Assembly (NCBI RefSeq): GCF_023284065.1
Contig: NZ_JAKIKP010000006.1
Coordinates: 62,001 to 126,000, forward strand
DNA length: 64,000 nt
DNA from: Shewanella gaetbuli
GTDB lineage: Bacteria; Pseudomonadota; Gammaproteobacteria; Enterobacterales; Shewanellaceae
Direction of reading: 5' to 3'
This document shows, piece by piece, positions 26,801 to 34,870 of the stretch; position 1 is the stretch's first letter; every line of letters begins with the position of its first letter. The position numbers and the translations under genes are program-made. A model generated the notes under the pieces. The model had not been told where the DNA came from. It ran no database searches and saw only the letters and a list, made by a program, of their open reading frames with translations.

Positions 26801-27517
26801 CTACTTAAAGAGTTACGTTTAACGCATAAAGACGTTACGCAATACTTGAAAGACACGGCTGTAAATGGTGGTGTTCCTAAGCTGGATAGCAAAGCGGGGG
26901 CTAAGGTTGCTACCGCAATTCGTTTATTCGTAGACGAGTCCGTATCAAACCCACATGCGGGGCAAATGCCTCTTTGGATGTCAGACCCCAGATTCAGTAT
27001 CCTTTCGAGCCTGAAAAAGTTCTATTACGCCTACTGGGATAATTTCCACCGAAGTGTATTTGGCGAGATGCGTAAGCGAAAGGCTGATGGACGGGGAGCA
27101 ATGGACGTAGTAATGCCATTAGCTGTATCGGCTGCGGTGATGTTGCCATTGGCTGCGGTATCTGAGTTCTTGAGGGAGCTTTGGAAATACCCCGCAGAGA
27201 TTATCCCAGTATTACCTAAGTCGTTCGCCCGTCAGCGAGAGCGTGACCTAGGTGATCATTTAGTTGGAATCGCACAAGCAACAGGTGGTTTAGGTATCCT
27301 ACAAAACGCATCTAACGCTTGGGAGCAGCATGGATATGGCCGTAATTTCGCTGTGTCGGCTGCTGGGCCAACTGTAACCTTTGCCACGGAACTCTTATCG
27401 GGTGATGTGATGACTCGCAACCCGTCAAGAATCCTTGGCCCAATAAACCAGACACCTTGGCTACGTAAACCCATCAACAAAACGTGGTCAGGTTGGATTA
27501 AAGAGGACGAATACTAA
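20822..27517 (+). CDS. Giant internal virion protein with N-terminal staphylococcal-nuclease-like domain, 2231 aa
   Basis: Residues ~38-133 follow the SNase/TNase OB fold: VDGDS (D42), IRFTGFNTGE (R58, E66), YGRELA (R107) and LGHDLVRAGIA. In SNase the catalytic set is Arg-Glu-Arg with R and E eight residues apart, and all three are present here. One calcium-binding Asp is Asn instead. The body (~150-1840) is long, helical and Lys/Glu/Ala-rich. Hydrophobic stretches lie near residues ~1860 and ~2096-2120. Size and order (after the two smaller ejection proteins) match T7 gp16, but I see no transglycosylase motif. It probably enters the host during DNA ejection. The nuclease could act on host or competing DNA or assist entry. 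Confidence 0.8.
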   Translation: MSQEYLDFYAKEAEHARLRAEKKASQQPAEPTQQEPEFTLVDGDSGYYNTGQGEEHIRFTGFNTGEKAHKNRFDESPNAQLGQQTTQALLDNGANVQRSGEQGYYGRELATLSGENGENLGHDLVRAGIALPTKDEKSAQAFYDGISRTALGRNPTHNEIVNEAAQHVAPTERNFENVAFGQMQPKDRRNILEKSWSRGVDEMQASFGGLFNYLGELTGNEDLAQFGHESRTKNQLEASFSPREVESYEHIKSVDDAATYIVETLGEMAPSLVADGLITLATLGGGLSVVAARHAATTVVTQSIKQKAISAAKGKAIKRSLMAGPVVSGMAQSAGAMENRLDAESDGEHGLASTLSGVVGGVLNLAPYAAVFGDIARTAGLGDDVIESVTKGMKGWATNAATTSIKGGGAEGAASLAQMVIDDVIYANELNKDWDDITTNYVDDTIRAVLGGGIAAGGASGIASGVSVMREYSEARRLADAEAKNQNADLRAEAEAFNRMYSELQLDDGAEVITSEDGISGREERELRNSKFMDGDNLIPVDELKKRIDAGSVTMDEVREFVLDSGVNEQSVPLLNEEERLKERHDRLHNRARATLDVLMSDDPSSVESSELEPKTVKRLASLTQDEPAKAAELTKRLAKAVLSKTDDPNKMGTQIRDVLGVFKDAYIKRADILSDTEVTPDWMQGYYNVLNPKAEPAADTSTFDKNHVAENAEVADKAKQHERKALNAKYGEVNAMAQATLENMRQRAANVQDPTLAQAFNDIVNDVAIDTKSREASAKLKQLEQDYGVKTNPDAPVQLRWFSVLEAADEQMRDLGAANEARANIDPSEVYRGANTIESVAKGANPTAPEPKAQVKRVNPADNKAIETQTKETKTKPAPKAEKNMATARAKANLAVAEDIIKAANGERTPQLSNLMKHYGVKETSSYAKDVLSLRKALVDRVTDTPTPKPTVANTQKVTEAKASRKALEEKAGEAWEKSNEGEALLADIARLEESTKGARNLVNNALKKGQTHIKGMTIHEVAQNIVRVEQTLSELRKAEKKGRKTFVSDYMDGEYHDDMPGQDSVVEIAQEFDAESTQENSVDALYDEGQLTSTREVRAAMEQRQAHARGVIDDLSELLPDVSKEAFAELERHLTRQTEQELDILGLVESDPKNRATNVEVLGGNMQQAPTATAKGVRGFNEAKRLSKKAVKELSDMITSAFTREFADKKVSFDDVEQFLRKRGIIGDSALTNTKEDTTNPYSMTESMISRSLSRLRGKDPKLSDVGRVFVTQITPDGRKVRHTILADEIVKAGLVTQGRKRHDIETGNSDINNTRVDIYTAFLDGLSALHNAGIDSGDSSVGHYKLSQVPANLKIWHTHGSKKVDGEKVSKPLTLASVQNYTNLVTVSRYRSQIASNRGTIEAMRDSLTAELKGLVVENDKDRKRKADIEEQLALLEGEVEGYDTDKSLEVQVLIDEYREAMASRDDSDHFDHQTSKPKGNIQGEDVYHQDFERELQSDAEAEYWRVKNGKPLESMSNEAQLFKKVVEVTRKHLAKADNVDANNPAPTLNKKGQDREIKGKDKKPLSQGDKVRLMRRLRKEVTPHKVVKGLWKLTHTLRTRLERIHPNMADMLFARTGEDSGLPNFERDSRFMRESFESKWAAAMRGQTAKDIKAAWLDAQTGSPKTELGKRAHKLVSEFTAEISKANPNYKMKGLPVVIDTAKLNSDIEGFKEILNRANIKFTKNFTVDDLVHRLMDAKGVAEFAIRPENPSVVGGQGFMDILRPAVKDLQRAGFIDLDSESAMARFIASGSAFATWSKIFGAKNKKGEFNENALYEYYKQQVPPEYLGEFRRLVAGATGQFSADTHPWINRLNSVSFTLTAATVLWFSGIASIPEIGVAAGRTRGDVKGLGKDIISHLRGTTRRERDDLAELFGTVTPSMMRETLMATYDNGLLTIGKTGAKVTQAVFKYNGQEFITRMTRSLATQWGIKFIEQHARLAAEGNDTSVRLLKELRLTHKDVTQYLKDTAVNGGVPKLDSKAGAKVATAIRLFVDESVSNPHAGQMPLWMSDPRFSILSSLKKFYYAYWDNFHRSVFGEMRKRKADGRGAMDVVMPLAVSAAVMLPLAAVSEFLRELWKYPAEIIPVLPKSFARQRERDLGDHLVGIAQATGGLGILQNASNAWEQHGYGRNFAVSAAGPTVTFATELLSGDVMTRNPSRILGPINQTPWLRKPINKTWSGWIKEDEY

Positions 27518-27528
27518 TTTAAAATATT

Positions 27529-27574
27529 AGCAACACTGTTATAATGGCCTAACAGTATAACCAATTGTTAGGCC
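27529..27574 (+). promoter_or_regulatory. Extended -10 promoter, paired sites and leader hairpin before the M15 peptidase gene
   Basis: AGCAACACT (27529) and AGTATAACC (27554) are 25 bp apart. TGTTATAAT (27537-27545) is a perfect extended -10. GGCCTAACA (27546-27554) pairs with TGTTAGGCC (27566-27574), and its 3' arm contains the TAGG that would serve as ribosome site for the ATG at 27581. Confidence 0.6.
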
Positions 27575-27580
27575 GTTAAT

Positions 27581-27952
27581 ATGACTGAACCATTCCGTAA
27601 AAACTTTCCTAAAGAAGAATTGCGCTGTAAATGCTCGGTATGCAATGGCGCATTGCCCAACCACTGTGACGATGAAGCACTTACTAAGTTACAAGCAATC
27701 CGTGAGGAGTTTGGTGAGCCAATGCCGTTGTCTAGTGCATTCCGTTGCCGAGCGCACCCAGCAGAGGCTAAGAAACCCCGTGCAGGCTACCACAATAAAG
27801 GTGTTGCCTTTGATGTGCGCATTCCTTGGGGCGCGTCTCGTATTCGATTAGTCGAGATTGCGCTAAAGCACGGTGCTAAAGGGTTTGGCTTTGCCAATAG
27901 TTTTATCCATATCGACTTCCGCGAGTCGTTCATGAGCTGGACTTACCGCTAA
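27581..27952 (+). CDS. M15 family peptidase, probable endolysin
   Basis: This 123-aa protein is a Peptidase_M15_3-type zinc enzyme that cleaves peptidoglycan stem peptides. The zinc ligands fit the family pattern: H71 and D78 in HNKGVAFD and H110 in IHIDF, with a C-terminal aromatic WTYR. The N-terminal FPKEELRCKCSVC segment is usual in the family. There is no signal peptide, so it needs a holin or ejection to reach the wall. It could equally be a virion-associated lysin, since it lies between the internal virion and tail genes. Its stop overlaps the next ATG by 1 nt (taATGa type). Confidence 0.85.
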   Translation: MTEPFRKNFPKEELRCKCSVCNGALPNHCDDEALTKLQAIREEFGEPMPLSSAFRCRAHPAEAKKPRAGYHNKGVAFDVRIPWGASRIRLVEIALKHGAKGFGFANSFIHIDFRESFMSWTYR

Positions 27953-29667
27953 TGAAAATCACACTATCTGAGTTTAAGGGCATTGCGCCCAAGTTTGACC
28001 CGATACAACTCAATGATGGCTACGCAGTAACAAGCGTCAATACACGGTCGGGTAGAGATATTTTAGAAAGCTGGCAAATGCCAAAGGCCGCAGCAGGTGG
28101 CGGTTTGCACAACGATAAGGTCAAGTCGCTATTTAAATACAACACGAAATGGTTCTCATGGGATAAGGAGAATGTAAGTGCTGTCCGTGTGCCGCTTGCG
28201 AATGATCCGTGGGACTACGTTGTTATTGCTGACCCTGATACCTACCCGCAGATGACGTTCAACACTATCGCAGAAAGTGGCGTTGCCCCGTTCCCGAATG
28301 TCACACACCGATTAGGTGTTTATACGCCTGATGCGCCAACAATTGAGGGTTCAGGCACACATGACGCGCCTAGTGATGGAACAGAGGAAAGTGAGTTTGA
28401 TGCCTACGAGACTAACTACATTGTGGTGTTTGTAGACGCATTTGGCCGAGCCTCAGCCCCGTCATCGGCCTCAGATAGTGTGGTGTTTAAAGAATATGAG
28501 GGTGAACGTGTTTGGTACGTAGACTTGAAAATGCCAGACGTTCCCCTACACGGAATTGCCAGTGATGCAGGTCGCGGGACAGTGGCCAAGTGGTATGTGT
28601 ACCGAGGCAATTTCAACGGTGCAGGTTCTGGCTTGTACCAGTTCGCGGGTACGGTAGATAACAATGTAGACAACCCAGTGTTTAAAGACACTGTACCGTC
28701 AATGCTACTGGATGAAAGCCCCACTACCTACGATTGGACACCGCCACCTGATGATGACGTAGCCACATTCCCAAATGGGGCACTTCGTAAAGTGGTTTCC
28801 ATTGGGGATTTTCTGGCAGGCCACAATGACCGTTTGGTGTGTTTCTCAGAACCCGCAGCCTTTCATGCGTGGCCGACCGCTTATTATCAAGTATTCAGTG
28901 AGCAGGTTGTCACCATTATGGTGTCAGGGGCTAATTTAGTCGTTTTGACTGATTCGCACCCTTACGTGTTGTCTGGTGCAGCACCATCGGCAATGTCACC
29001 TACAAAACTGGCCGAGCCAGTAGCGTGTGTTAGTCAGGCGGGAGTTACAGAGGTATTTGACCGAGTTTACTTTGTCTCAACCAATGGCCTGTTTGAGATT
29101 GAGGGCTATTTAACACGTAACGTCAGCCGAGATTACATGACGGAAAAACAGTGGGCAGCACTAGACCCAAGCACAATGACACTGAGCCACTACGAGGGCT
29201 TTGTGTTTATCCATTCACCATCGGCACAAAAAACATATGTATTCGACCCTGCAAACCCAACGGACGGGTTACGTGAGGTGGACTTGAACCCACAGGCTAC
29301 TTGCCAACTGACCGATTCTGCAGATTTAGCCTTTGTTGAGCAGGGCGGCACTGAGGTGATGTTGTTTGATGCAGACCTTGACCGTTCATACCCGATTGAA
29401 TGGCATTCAAAAGAGTACACGTTCAACACGCCTATTTGTTTCAGTGTGGCAAAGGTAAGAGCCAACGCTTATCCCGTCAATGTAACAGTGAAATGCGAGA
29501 AGTTAGACGGGACAGAAGACAGCTACACCAAAACAGTTCAAAGCGCAGACTTCTTCTACTTACCGTTCCAAAACCGTAGTAAACGTTGGTGGGTAGAAGT
29601 TCACGCTTCTGCGAGTGTTGAAATACAAGATATTCAAGTGGGACAGACCGCACAGGAGTTTATTTAA
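27952..29667 (+). CDS. Tail nozzle-like protein, 571 aa
   Basis: The N-terminus (LSEFKGIAPKFDPIQLNDGYAVTSVNTRSGRDILES) has the F-G-I-x-P start and A...N...R/G pattern common to beta-propeller proteins that close the tail tube in short-tailed phages (the position of P22 gp10 or T7 gp12). The remainder is beta-rich with many Asp/Tyr turns. There are no transmembrane segments. Junctions with both neighbours share one base. This is an architectural call, without a firm family match. Confidence 0.6.
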   Translation: MKITLSEFKGIAPKFDPIQLNDGYAVTSVNTRSGRDILESWQMPKAAAGGGLHNDKVKSLFKYNTKWFSWDKENVSAVRVPLANDPWDYVVIADPDTYPQMTFNTIAESGVAPFPNVTHRLGVYTPDAPTIEGSGTHDAPSDGTEESEFDAYETNYIVVFVDAFGRASAPSSASDSVVFKEYEGERVWYVDLKMPDVPLHGIASDAGRGTVAKWYVYRGNFNGAGSGLYQFAGTVDNNVDNPVFKDTVPSMLLDESPTTYDWTPPPDDDVATFPNGALRKVVSIGDFLAGHNDRLVCFSEPAAFHAWPTAYYQVFSEQVVTIMVSGANLVVLTDSHPYVLSGAAPSAMSPTKLAEPVACVSQAGVTEVFDRVYFVSTNGLFEIEGYLTRNVSRDYMTEKQWAALDPSTMTLSHYEGFVFIHSPSAQKTYVFDPANPTDGLREVDLNPQATCQLTDSADLAFVEQGGTEVMLFDADLDRSYPIEWHSKEYTFNTPICFSVAKVRANAYPVNVTVKCEKLDGTEDSYTKTVQSADFFYLPFQNRSKRWWVEVHASASVEIQDIQVGQTAQEFI

Positions 29668-32600
29668 TGGCATTGACAGGAAATAGAGCCAAAAGAGCAC
29701 TTCCACCAATCCCAAAGGATGCTTCACCTGAAATGCGCAATCTGTTACTTGCGTTAAGTGAAAATACGCGAGTGATGGGAGGTCAGGGCAAAGGCAACCC
29801 ATTAGATGCCGCAGTGACTTTTAGGGATATTGGTGGCATTCAGGCCGCAGGTACGATTAGAAACTTGGTGGCAGGCAATGGGCAAAATCCAGACGCACCC
29901 GATGTAGAGGTCGAAACGCCAACAGCCCCTGTCGGGGTAGTGCTTTCTGCTTCAGATTCTGCGGTTGTAATTGGCTGGGAAAGGCCAGATTTTAAGGGCT
30001 ATTGGTACACCCAAATCTACCGCACGACATGGGATGGAGAGAATTTAGTCGGGTTCAGCGAATCTTTTGCAATTGGTCAGGTATCAGGCACGTTTTTAGA
30101 TGTTACCGTGCAACAAAACACAAATTACATCTACTGGCTGCGCCATGTAAACGCCAAAGGTGAAAAGTCACCACTGTCTGACTCTGCGGGACACACAACT
30201 AAAACCACTGAATCGCTCGACTTGAGAAAAGGTTGGATCACCCAAGAAGCACTTGAGCAAGCATTAAGCAGTAAGATTGATGCGCCCTTTGACGGAGGCT
30301 GGGAGCTACGCATTGGTGACTTAGAGAACAATTACACTGAGGTTGGTTCTCAAATAGGCTCTATTGAACAACAGCTAGATTCATTAAGCAGTCAGGTGGG
30401 AGATATTGAGGGTTCATATGTATCCCAAACTGAATTGGCTGCGGCAGACTATGCAACGCGAAATGAGTTAACCGCCTATGTTAAGCAAGTAGACCTCGAT
30501 ACTACGCTGGGTAGCTATGTCACATCAACCGAGCTTGCGAACGCAGACTACGCTACACGTACTGACTTAACAGCATATGTGTTGGAAACTGACCTAGATA
30601 CAACGCTAAGTAGCTATGTAACCAGTTCTGAGCTTGCCAGTGCTGATTATGCGAAACGAAGTGATTTAACAGCCTATGTTAAGCAAGTAGACCTCGATAC
30701 TACTTTAGGTAGTTATGTCACTAGCTCTGAGCTTGCCAATGCGGATTATGCTACACGTACTGACTTAACAGCATATGTATTGGAAACTGACTTAGATACA
30801 ACCTTGAGCAGTTATGTGACCACCACTGAACTTGCCAATGCTGATTATGCGCAGCGTACCGAGCTAACGGCCTATGCGACTAAGGACAGTGTAAGTGCAG
30901 TTGAGCAGCGAATGAGCGCCAATGAGAATGAGGCATTTTACTCGTTGAAAATTCAGGCTGATGGTAAGGTGGCAGGTTTCGGTTTAACTTCGAACCCTGA
31001 TGGGACGGCAATTCTGTTCAATGCTGACCAAATCGGTTTCACCAACGGCTCAACAGATATTATGCCTTTCAGCATTCGTGACAATAAGGTATGGATTGAC
31101 CATGCCCGTGTGTCGCTTATTGAGGCAAGCACGATCATTAATGTCGAGAATGTAGATGACCCCAATTCTAAACGAGCGCACTTAGGTAATACCTTTATCG
31201 AGGGCGCGTTGAATCTTGGTAAGGCTGGTCAGATCCAATGGAAAGATTTATCGCCTGAGTACCGTGACCGAATTGTACTTACAGACCCAGATGCTACGTT
31301 AACTGGCGGCTCGCGCAGTAAGTCATCATCGGCTGTGGCGGGTACGTACTACATGGCTAAGTTAGACGGAACACCTGCTAACTACGATGAACCCATTCTT
31401 TCTGGTGGAGCTAACACGACAATTAGCCTAAGTGTTTCAGGAGGCGTTAGAGGGCATAAAGGGGCTAATAGCCACACCTCAGCCCCTAAATGTACAGTCA
31501 CCTTGAAGCGGAAACGTGCGGGAGGTTCAACAGAAACAATTGATTCAAGTACATATACAGGCTGGGCAACTAACGTCACCGCCCCAGGTGAACCCGAAGA
31601 ACACCACTCAGGCATTGATATAGATAACAACGTGTTATGCCCCGCGCCAACTGCGGGTTATGAGTACGAGTATTGGTTTGAAATATCAAATGTCAGTGGT
31701 TCTTGGGCTGCGGATGATAATGGCAACATCATTAGTGGCGGTAATATTAGTGCTACTGTCACAGAAACGGTTAGCAGTACAGGTGGTGTCCTTGTAGAAA
31801 GCCTTGCATATGCAGGGGACAAGTATTTCACAGTAAACGATGGTGGCGTTGGCTCTGGTGCATCGGTGGTATTGGGCAATCTTTATATGGGTAACTTTGG
31901 CTACCTGATTGCCGACTCACAGGGTAAAGTCTATGACGCTGGCAGCCGAGTTTACTCAGCTAATAACCGTAATATCGGCACGGGCAGCACCAATTACGCA
32001 GCAGGTAATCATACTCATAGCTACTTGCCACTTGGCGGTGGGACTATGACGGGAAATATTTCTCTAGCCTCGACAAAGTATATTGGCTACTCCTCAACAT
32101 ACAACTACAAACCTTATGTAACGGGTACAGTGAATGGAGTGTCAACCCGAACGGAACTTTTAGGTGCAGCGAATATTTTGATCCACGCTGACCATGATGG
32201 TTCTGGCACTTCGGAGTCGTTGTATTTACGGGCTGGCTCAAATGCTTCATCAACTAGCTCAAATGAGTTGAGGCTAGTCAGCACATCAGGTACGCGCTCA
32301 AACACGGGATTGATATACAACGGCAATACGGTATTTCATGCTGGCTATCACCCTAACGCAGATACGTGGACAAGCCCAAGAACGTTAACTATTGGTTCAT
32401 CTGGCAAGTCAGTAAATGGCTCTGCCAACGTGTCATGGTCACATCAAGAGATGAAAGTCCCAAAAGACGCAGGGCAATTATATTTTGGGTCAAACCAGAC
32501 AATTGACACAGATGAATTTTTAGATTTGCTAGAGGCAAAAGGGGCATTCTCCACACAAATATGGGTATGCCGAGGGGCGTGGTCATATGCAAATCAAGTG

Positions 32601-34232
32601 GTTGTAGATACAGGTATTGGTAAGATAGGTACTGCGGGTAGCGTTATTGAGGTTATCGGTACAAGTAGAAGTGGTTGCACCATTAAGGTTGCTTGCCCCA
32701 CGACAGGATCAGGCGGTGCTAATTCACATCGCGATTGGGTCTACATCAATAACGGCAGTAGCTATAGCCCTAGTTGGAGGGTCTTATATAGCTCGAAGAA
32801 CAATAATATCGGCACTGGCTCAACTAACTACGCAGCAGGGAATCATACCCATAGCTATGTCCCACTTAGCGGTGGGACGATGACGGGGGCGTTACTTTTC
32901 AAAAAAGGGTCACATGCAGGGGCTTCTATTTCAGCATTAGACGGTGGGGTTAACGGAACAAACCTAATCATCGGCTCAGGAGGCAATGTTGTTATTGGTT
33001 CGGGGGAGTCAACAGCGGCAAATGCTGTAGCTTCGGGGAACACTGGGGAGGACTTGCACTTAGGGTCTGATGGTGCAATATATTTTTATACTAATGCTCA
33101 GACTTGGGGGTCGAGAAAGACCGTTTCGATTTCAACAAGCGGTGTAGTGAGTGCCCCAACTTTCTCAGGTTCACTATCAGGCAACGCTTCAACCGCTAGT
33201 TGGGCAGATACGGTTGACGTGAACACTTCAACTTCAACAGGGTTTTACGGTCTTGTCTGGCACTCAGGCGACACGCTTTTCGCATCGGGAAACCAAGGGC
33301 TGACAGTAAGACCTAGTGATGGGTTTACCAAAATCAAGCATGGCTACTTATGCAATAGTAGGTTGATGTTTGATACAACGGGTCGAATTGCCCCAGTGAG
33401 TAGTAGTGCTAGACGTTCTGGCATGTACGGTATTTACGACTCATATAAGGTTGGCCATATCTGGTCAATGGGTACGGCCTACATGGTTGATGATAGTGGC
33501 GCGACCTTTGGCAACCTATATGGCCTTGCATACAAACACACTAACAATACTACTGGTGGCACAATGGCAGGCGGTCACCAAATGGTGTGGTGTGCCAACG
33601 GGACACCTAAATGTGCTATGGGCGACAACATTTGGACAAGTGGTGTTGTCTATGAGGGTGGAACGGCACTTTCTAGCAAGTATTTAGGGATAAGCGCCAC
33701 TGCCAACAAGGTCAAAATCAATTCCACTTCTTCCAGTTCGCAGTTTCCAGTGCTGTTCGCAAGTGGAGGCAATATCTACAACTCAAGTAGTAAAGGCATC
33801 ACGTTTAACCCCAGCAACGGCAACTTGTACCTCGATGGGCATTGTTACTTTGCCTATACCTCAGATGAACGCATAAAACGCAATATTAAAGAGTTTAAAG
33901 ACCCATTGGCCTCAGTATGCCGATTGCGCACTGGTAGCTATGACAAGCTGGTTGACACATATGACAATGCCAACAACAGCCACAAAACCTATAAAAGAGA
34001 GTACGGGTTCATTGCACAGGATGTTGAGAAAGAGCTAGAGGGCTTTGTCAGTGTTGGTAGTGATGGGCTGAAACGATTAAAAGGCGGTGGTTTTGAGGTT
34101 CAGGCGTTACTTGCTGGGGCAATCAAACAATTGAAACGCGAGCACGATAAAGAAATCAGCGAACTTAAAAGGCAAATGGCTTCATTGATGGGACTAATAA
34201 AAGGAGGGCTATATGGCGATACCACTAACTAA
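29667..34232 (+). CDS. Tail fibre with FN3-like domain, 33-residue repeats and C-terminal S74 autoprocessing domain, 1521 aa
   Basis: The host-recognition fibre. Residues 1-80 likely attach to the tail. Residues ~85-180 look like a fibronectin-III domain. Residues 261-392 contain four 33-residue repeats (DYATR...LTAYV...DLDTTL...YVT...ELANA), then a partial fifth. The long shaft contains two copies of a GTGSTNYAAGNHTHSY motif. Residues ~1398-1521 are a Peptidase_S74 intramolecular chaperone: TSDERIK supplies Ser1399 and Lys1404, the spacing of the self-cleaving Ser-Lys pair in endosialidase-type tails, and it ends in a coiled coil. After trimerisation this domain is normally released. The last 20 nt overlap the next gene. 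Confidence 0.9.
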   Translation: MALTGNRAKRALPPIPKDASPEMRNLLLALSENTRVMGGQGKGNPLDAAVTFRDIGGIQAAGTIRNLVAGNGQNPDAPDVEVETPTAPVGVVLSASDSAVVIGWERPDFKGYWYTQIYRTTWDGENLVGFSESFAIGQVSGTFLDVTVQQNTNYIYWLRHVNAKGEKSPLSDSAGHTTKTTESLDLRKGWITQEALEQALSSKIDAPFDGGWELRIGDLENNYTEVGSQIGSIEQQLDSLSSQVGDIEGSYVSQTELAAADYATRNELTAYVKQVDLDTTLGSYVTSTELANADYATRTDLTAYVLETDLDTTLSSYVTSSELASADYAKRSDLTAYVKQVDLDTTLGSYVTSSELANADYATRTDLTAYVLETDLDTTLSSYVTTTELANADYAQRTELTAYATKDSVSAVEQRMSANENEAFYSLKIQADGKVAGFGLTSNPDGTAILFNADQIGFTNGSTDIMPFSIRDNKVWIDHARVSLIEASTIINVENVDDPNSKRAHLGNTFIEGALNLGKAGQIQWKDLSPEYRDRIVLTDPDATLTGGSRSKSSSAVAGTYYMAKLDGTPANYDEPILSGGANTTISLSVSGGVRGHKGANSHTSAPKCTVTLKRKRAGGSTETIDSSTYTGWATNVTAPGEPEEHHSGIDIDNNVLCPAPTAGYEYEYWFEISNVSGSWAADDNGNIISGGNISATVTETVSSTGGVLVESLAYAGDKYFTVNDGGVGSGASVVLGNLYMGNFGYLIADSQGKVYDAGSRVYSANNRNIGTGSTNYAAGNHTHSYLPLGGGTMTGNISLASTKYIGYSSTYNYKPYVTGTVNGVSTRTELLGAANILIHADHDGSGTSESLYLRAGSNASSTSSNELRLVSTSGTRSNTGLIYNGNTVFHAGYHPNADTWTSPRTLTIGSSGKSVNGSANVSWSHQEMKVPKDAGQLYFGSNQTIDTDEFLDLLEAKGAFSTQIWVCRGAWSYANQVVVDTGIGKIGTAGSVIEVIGTSRSGCTIKVACPTTGSGGANSHRDWVYINNGSSYSPSWRVLYSSKNNNIGTGSTNYAAGNHTHSYVPLSGGTMTGALLFKKGSHAGASISALDGGVNGTNLIIGSGGNVVIGSGESTAANAVASGNTGEDLHLGSDGAIYFYTNAQTWGSRKTVSISTSGVVSAPTFSGSLSGNASTASWADTVDVNTSTSTGFYGLVWHSGDTLFASGNQGLTVRPSDGFTKIKHGYLCNSRLMFDTTGRIAPVSSSARRSGMYGIYDSYKVGHIWSMGTAYMVDDSGATFGNLYGLAYKHTNNTTGGTMAGGHQMVWCANGTPKCAMGDNIWTSGVVYEGGTALSSKYLGISATANKVKINSTSSSSQFPVLFASGGNIYNSSSKGITFNPSNGNLYLDGHCYFAYTSDERIKRNIKEFKDPLASVCRLRTGSYDKLVDTYDNANNSHKTYKREYGFIAQDVEKELEGFVSVGSDGLKRLKGGGFEVQALLAGAIKQLKREHDKEISELKRQMASLMGLIKGGLYGDTTN
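30447..30842 (+). repeat. Four 99-bp tandem repeats in the tail-fibre gene
   Basis: Units begin at 30447, 30546, 30645 and 30744, with a partial unit from 30843. They alternate between two protein types (KQVDLDTTLG and LETDLDTTLS), so the higher-order period is 198 bp. Exact 99-bp spacing suggests recent duplication, a likely site of length variation. Confidence 0.85.
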
Positions 34233-34797
34233 TTTTAGCTCTGCTGATGTTATCAAGGAGGCTAGAGGTTCAATCCAACCTTTCAATTCAAACGATGCAG
34301 ATGTGAGAAATTTAGCTGGCTATCCAAGCGGTATGTATAACTCAGGAGATTGGGCGGGGGTTAGCAGTACAACTCATACGCTAATACCTTACTATTTCGA
34401 CCCGATAGGGCAATACCCATATAAAGGAGTAGGGTACTTTCGCCAAAATGGTGGGCAATTAAGCCCACCTACGCTTGGTGGAATGGTTGTCGATGCCTGT
34501 TACTTGAACGCTGATTACTACAACAGGCCATCTGGCTTTTTTGTAGATGTGTATGGTGGGTATCTCCCCATAGGATACAAAGCCTATTTAGAGGTTCAAT
34601 TTCAAGAGTTCAGCACATCTTGGGATGTTTATGTAAGCCACGCAATCCGTGTAAGTAATCAAAAATACTTCCATTTTTCGGAACAGCTTAACGGTGTGCA
34701 ACGAATCAACGACCTTGGAAGTTGGCTTATGGGGCGGCAAGGTAAGGCGACAGGGATTAAACTTTACTATGTGGTAGCCTCCCCAAGTGACCCGTAA
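34213..34797 (+). CDS. Tail-fibre-associated protein, possible receptor-binding tip, 194 aa
   Basis: Starts inside the last 20 nt of the fibre gene, with AGGAGG upstream. The sequence is rich in Tyr, Gly, Ser and Pro, with aromatic-flanked turns (YYFDPIGQYPYKGVGYFRQNGG), as in compact beta-sandwich tip or capping proteins. No signal peptide or membrane segment, and no family recognised. Because S74 domains are usually cleaved from the fibre, a separate downstream protein of this type may provide the actual receptor contact or assist assembly. Confidence 0.6.
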   Translation: MAIPLTNFSSADVIKEARGSIQPFNSNDADVRNLAGYPSGMYNSGDWAGVSSTTHTLIPYYFDPIGQYPYKGVGYFRQNGGQLSPPTLGGMVVDACYLNADYYNRPSGFFVDVYGGYLPIGYKAYLEVQFQEFSTSWDVYVSHAIRVSNQKYFHFSEQLNGVQRINDLGSWLMGRQGKATGIKLYYVVASPSDP

Positions 34798-34823
34798 ACG
34801 TGACTTTTTCGCCTTTAAATAGT

Positions 34824-34856
34824 AGTATTACTAATAATATTTGACCAGTATCAACT
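34824..34856 (+). promoter_or_regulatory. Paired sites before the last small late genes
   Basis: AGTATTACT (34824-34832) and a degenerate AGTATCAACT (34847-34856) lie 23 bp apart with an AT-rich -10-like TAATAAT between them, just upstream of the gene starting at 34871. Confidence 0.4.
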
Positions 34857-34870
34857 TATATAGGTGCGCT

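Noticed and set aside
20822..27517. N4-like virion RNA polymerase
   Set aside because: The size and N4-type capsid suggest it, but I see no polymerase motifs; the SNase-like start and gene order fit an ejection protein better.
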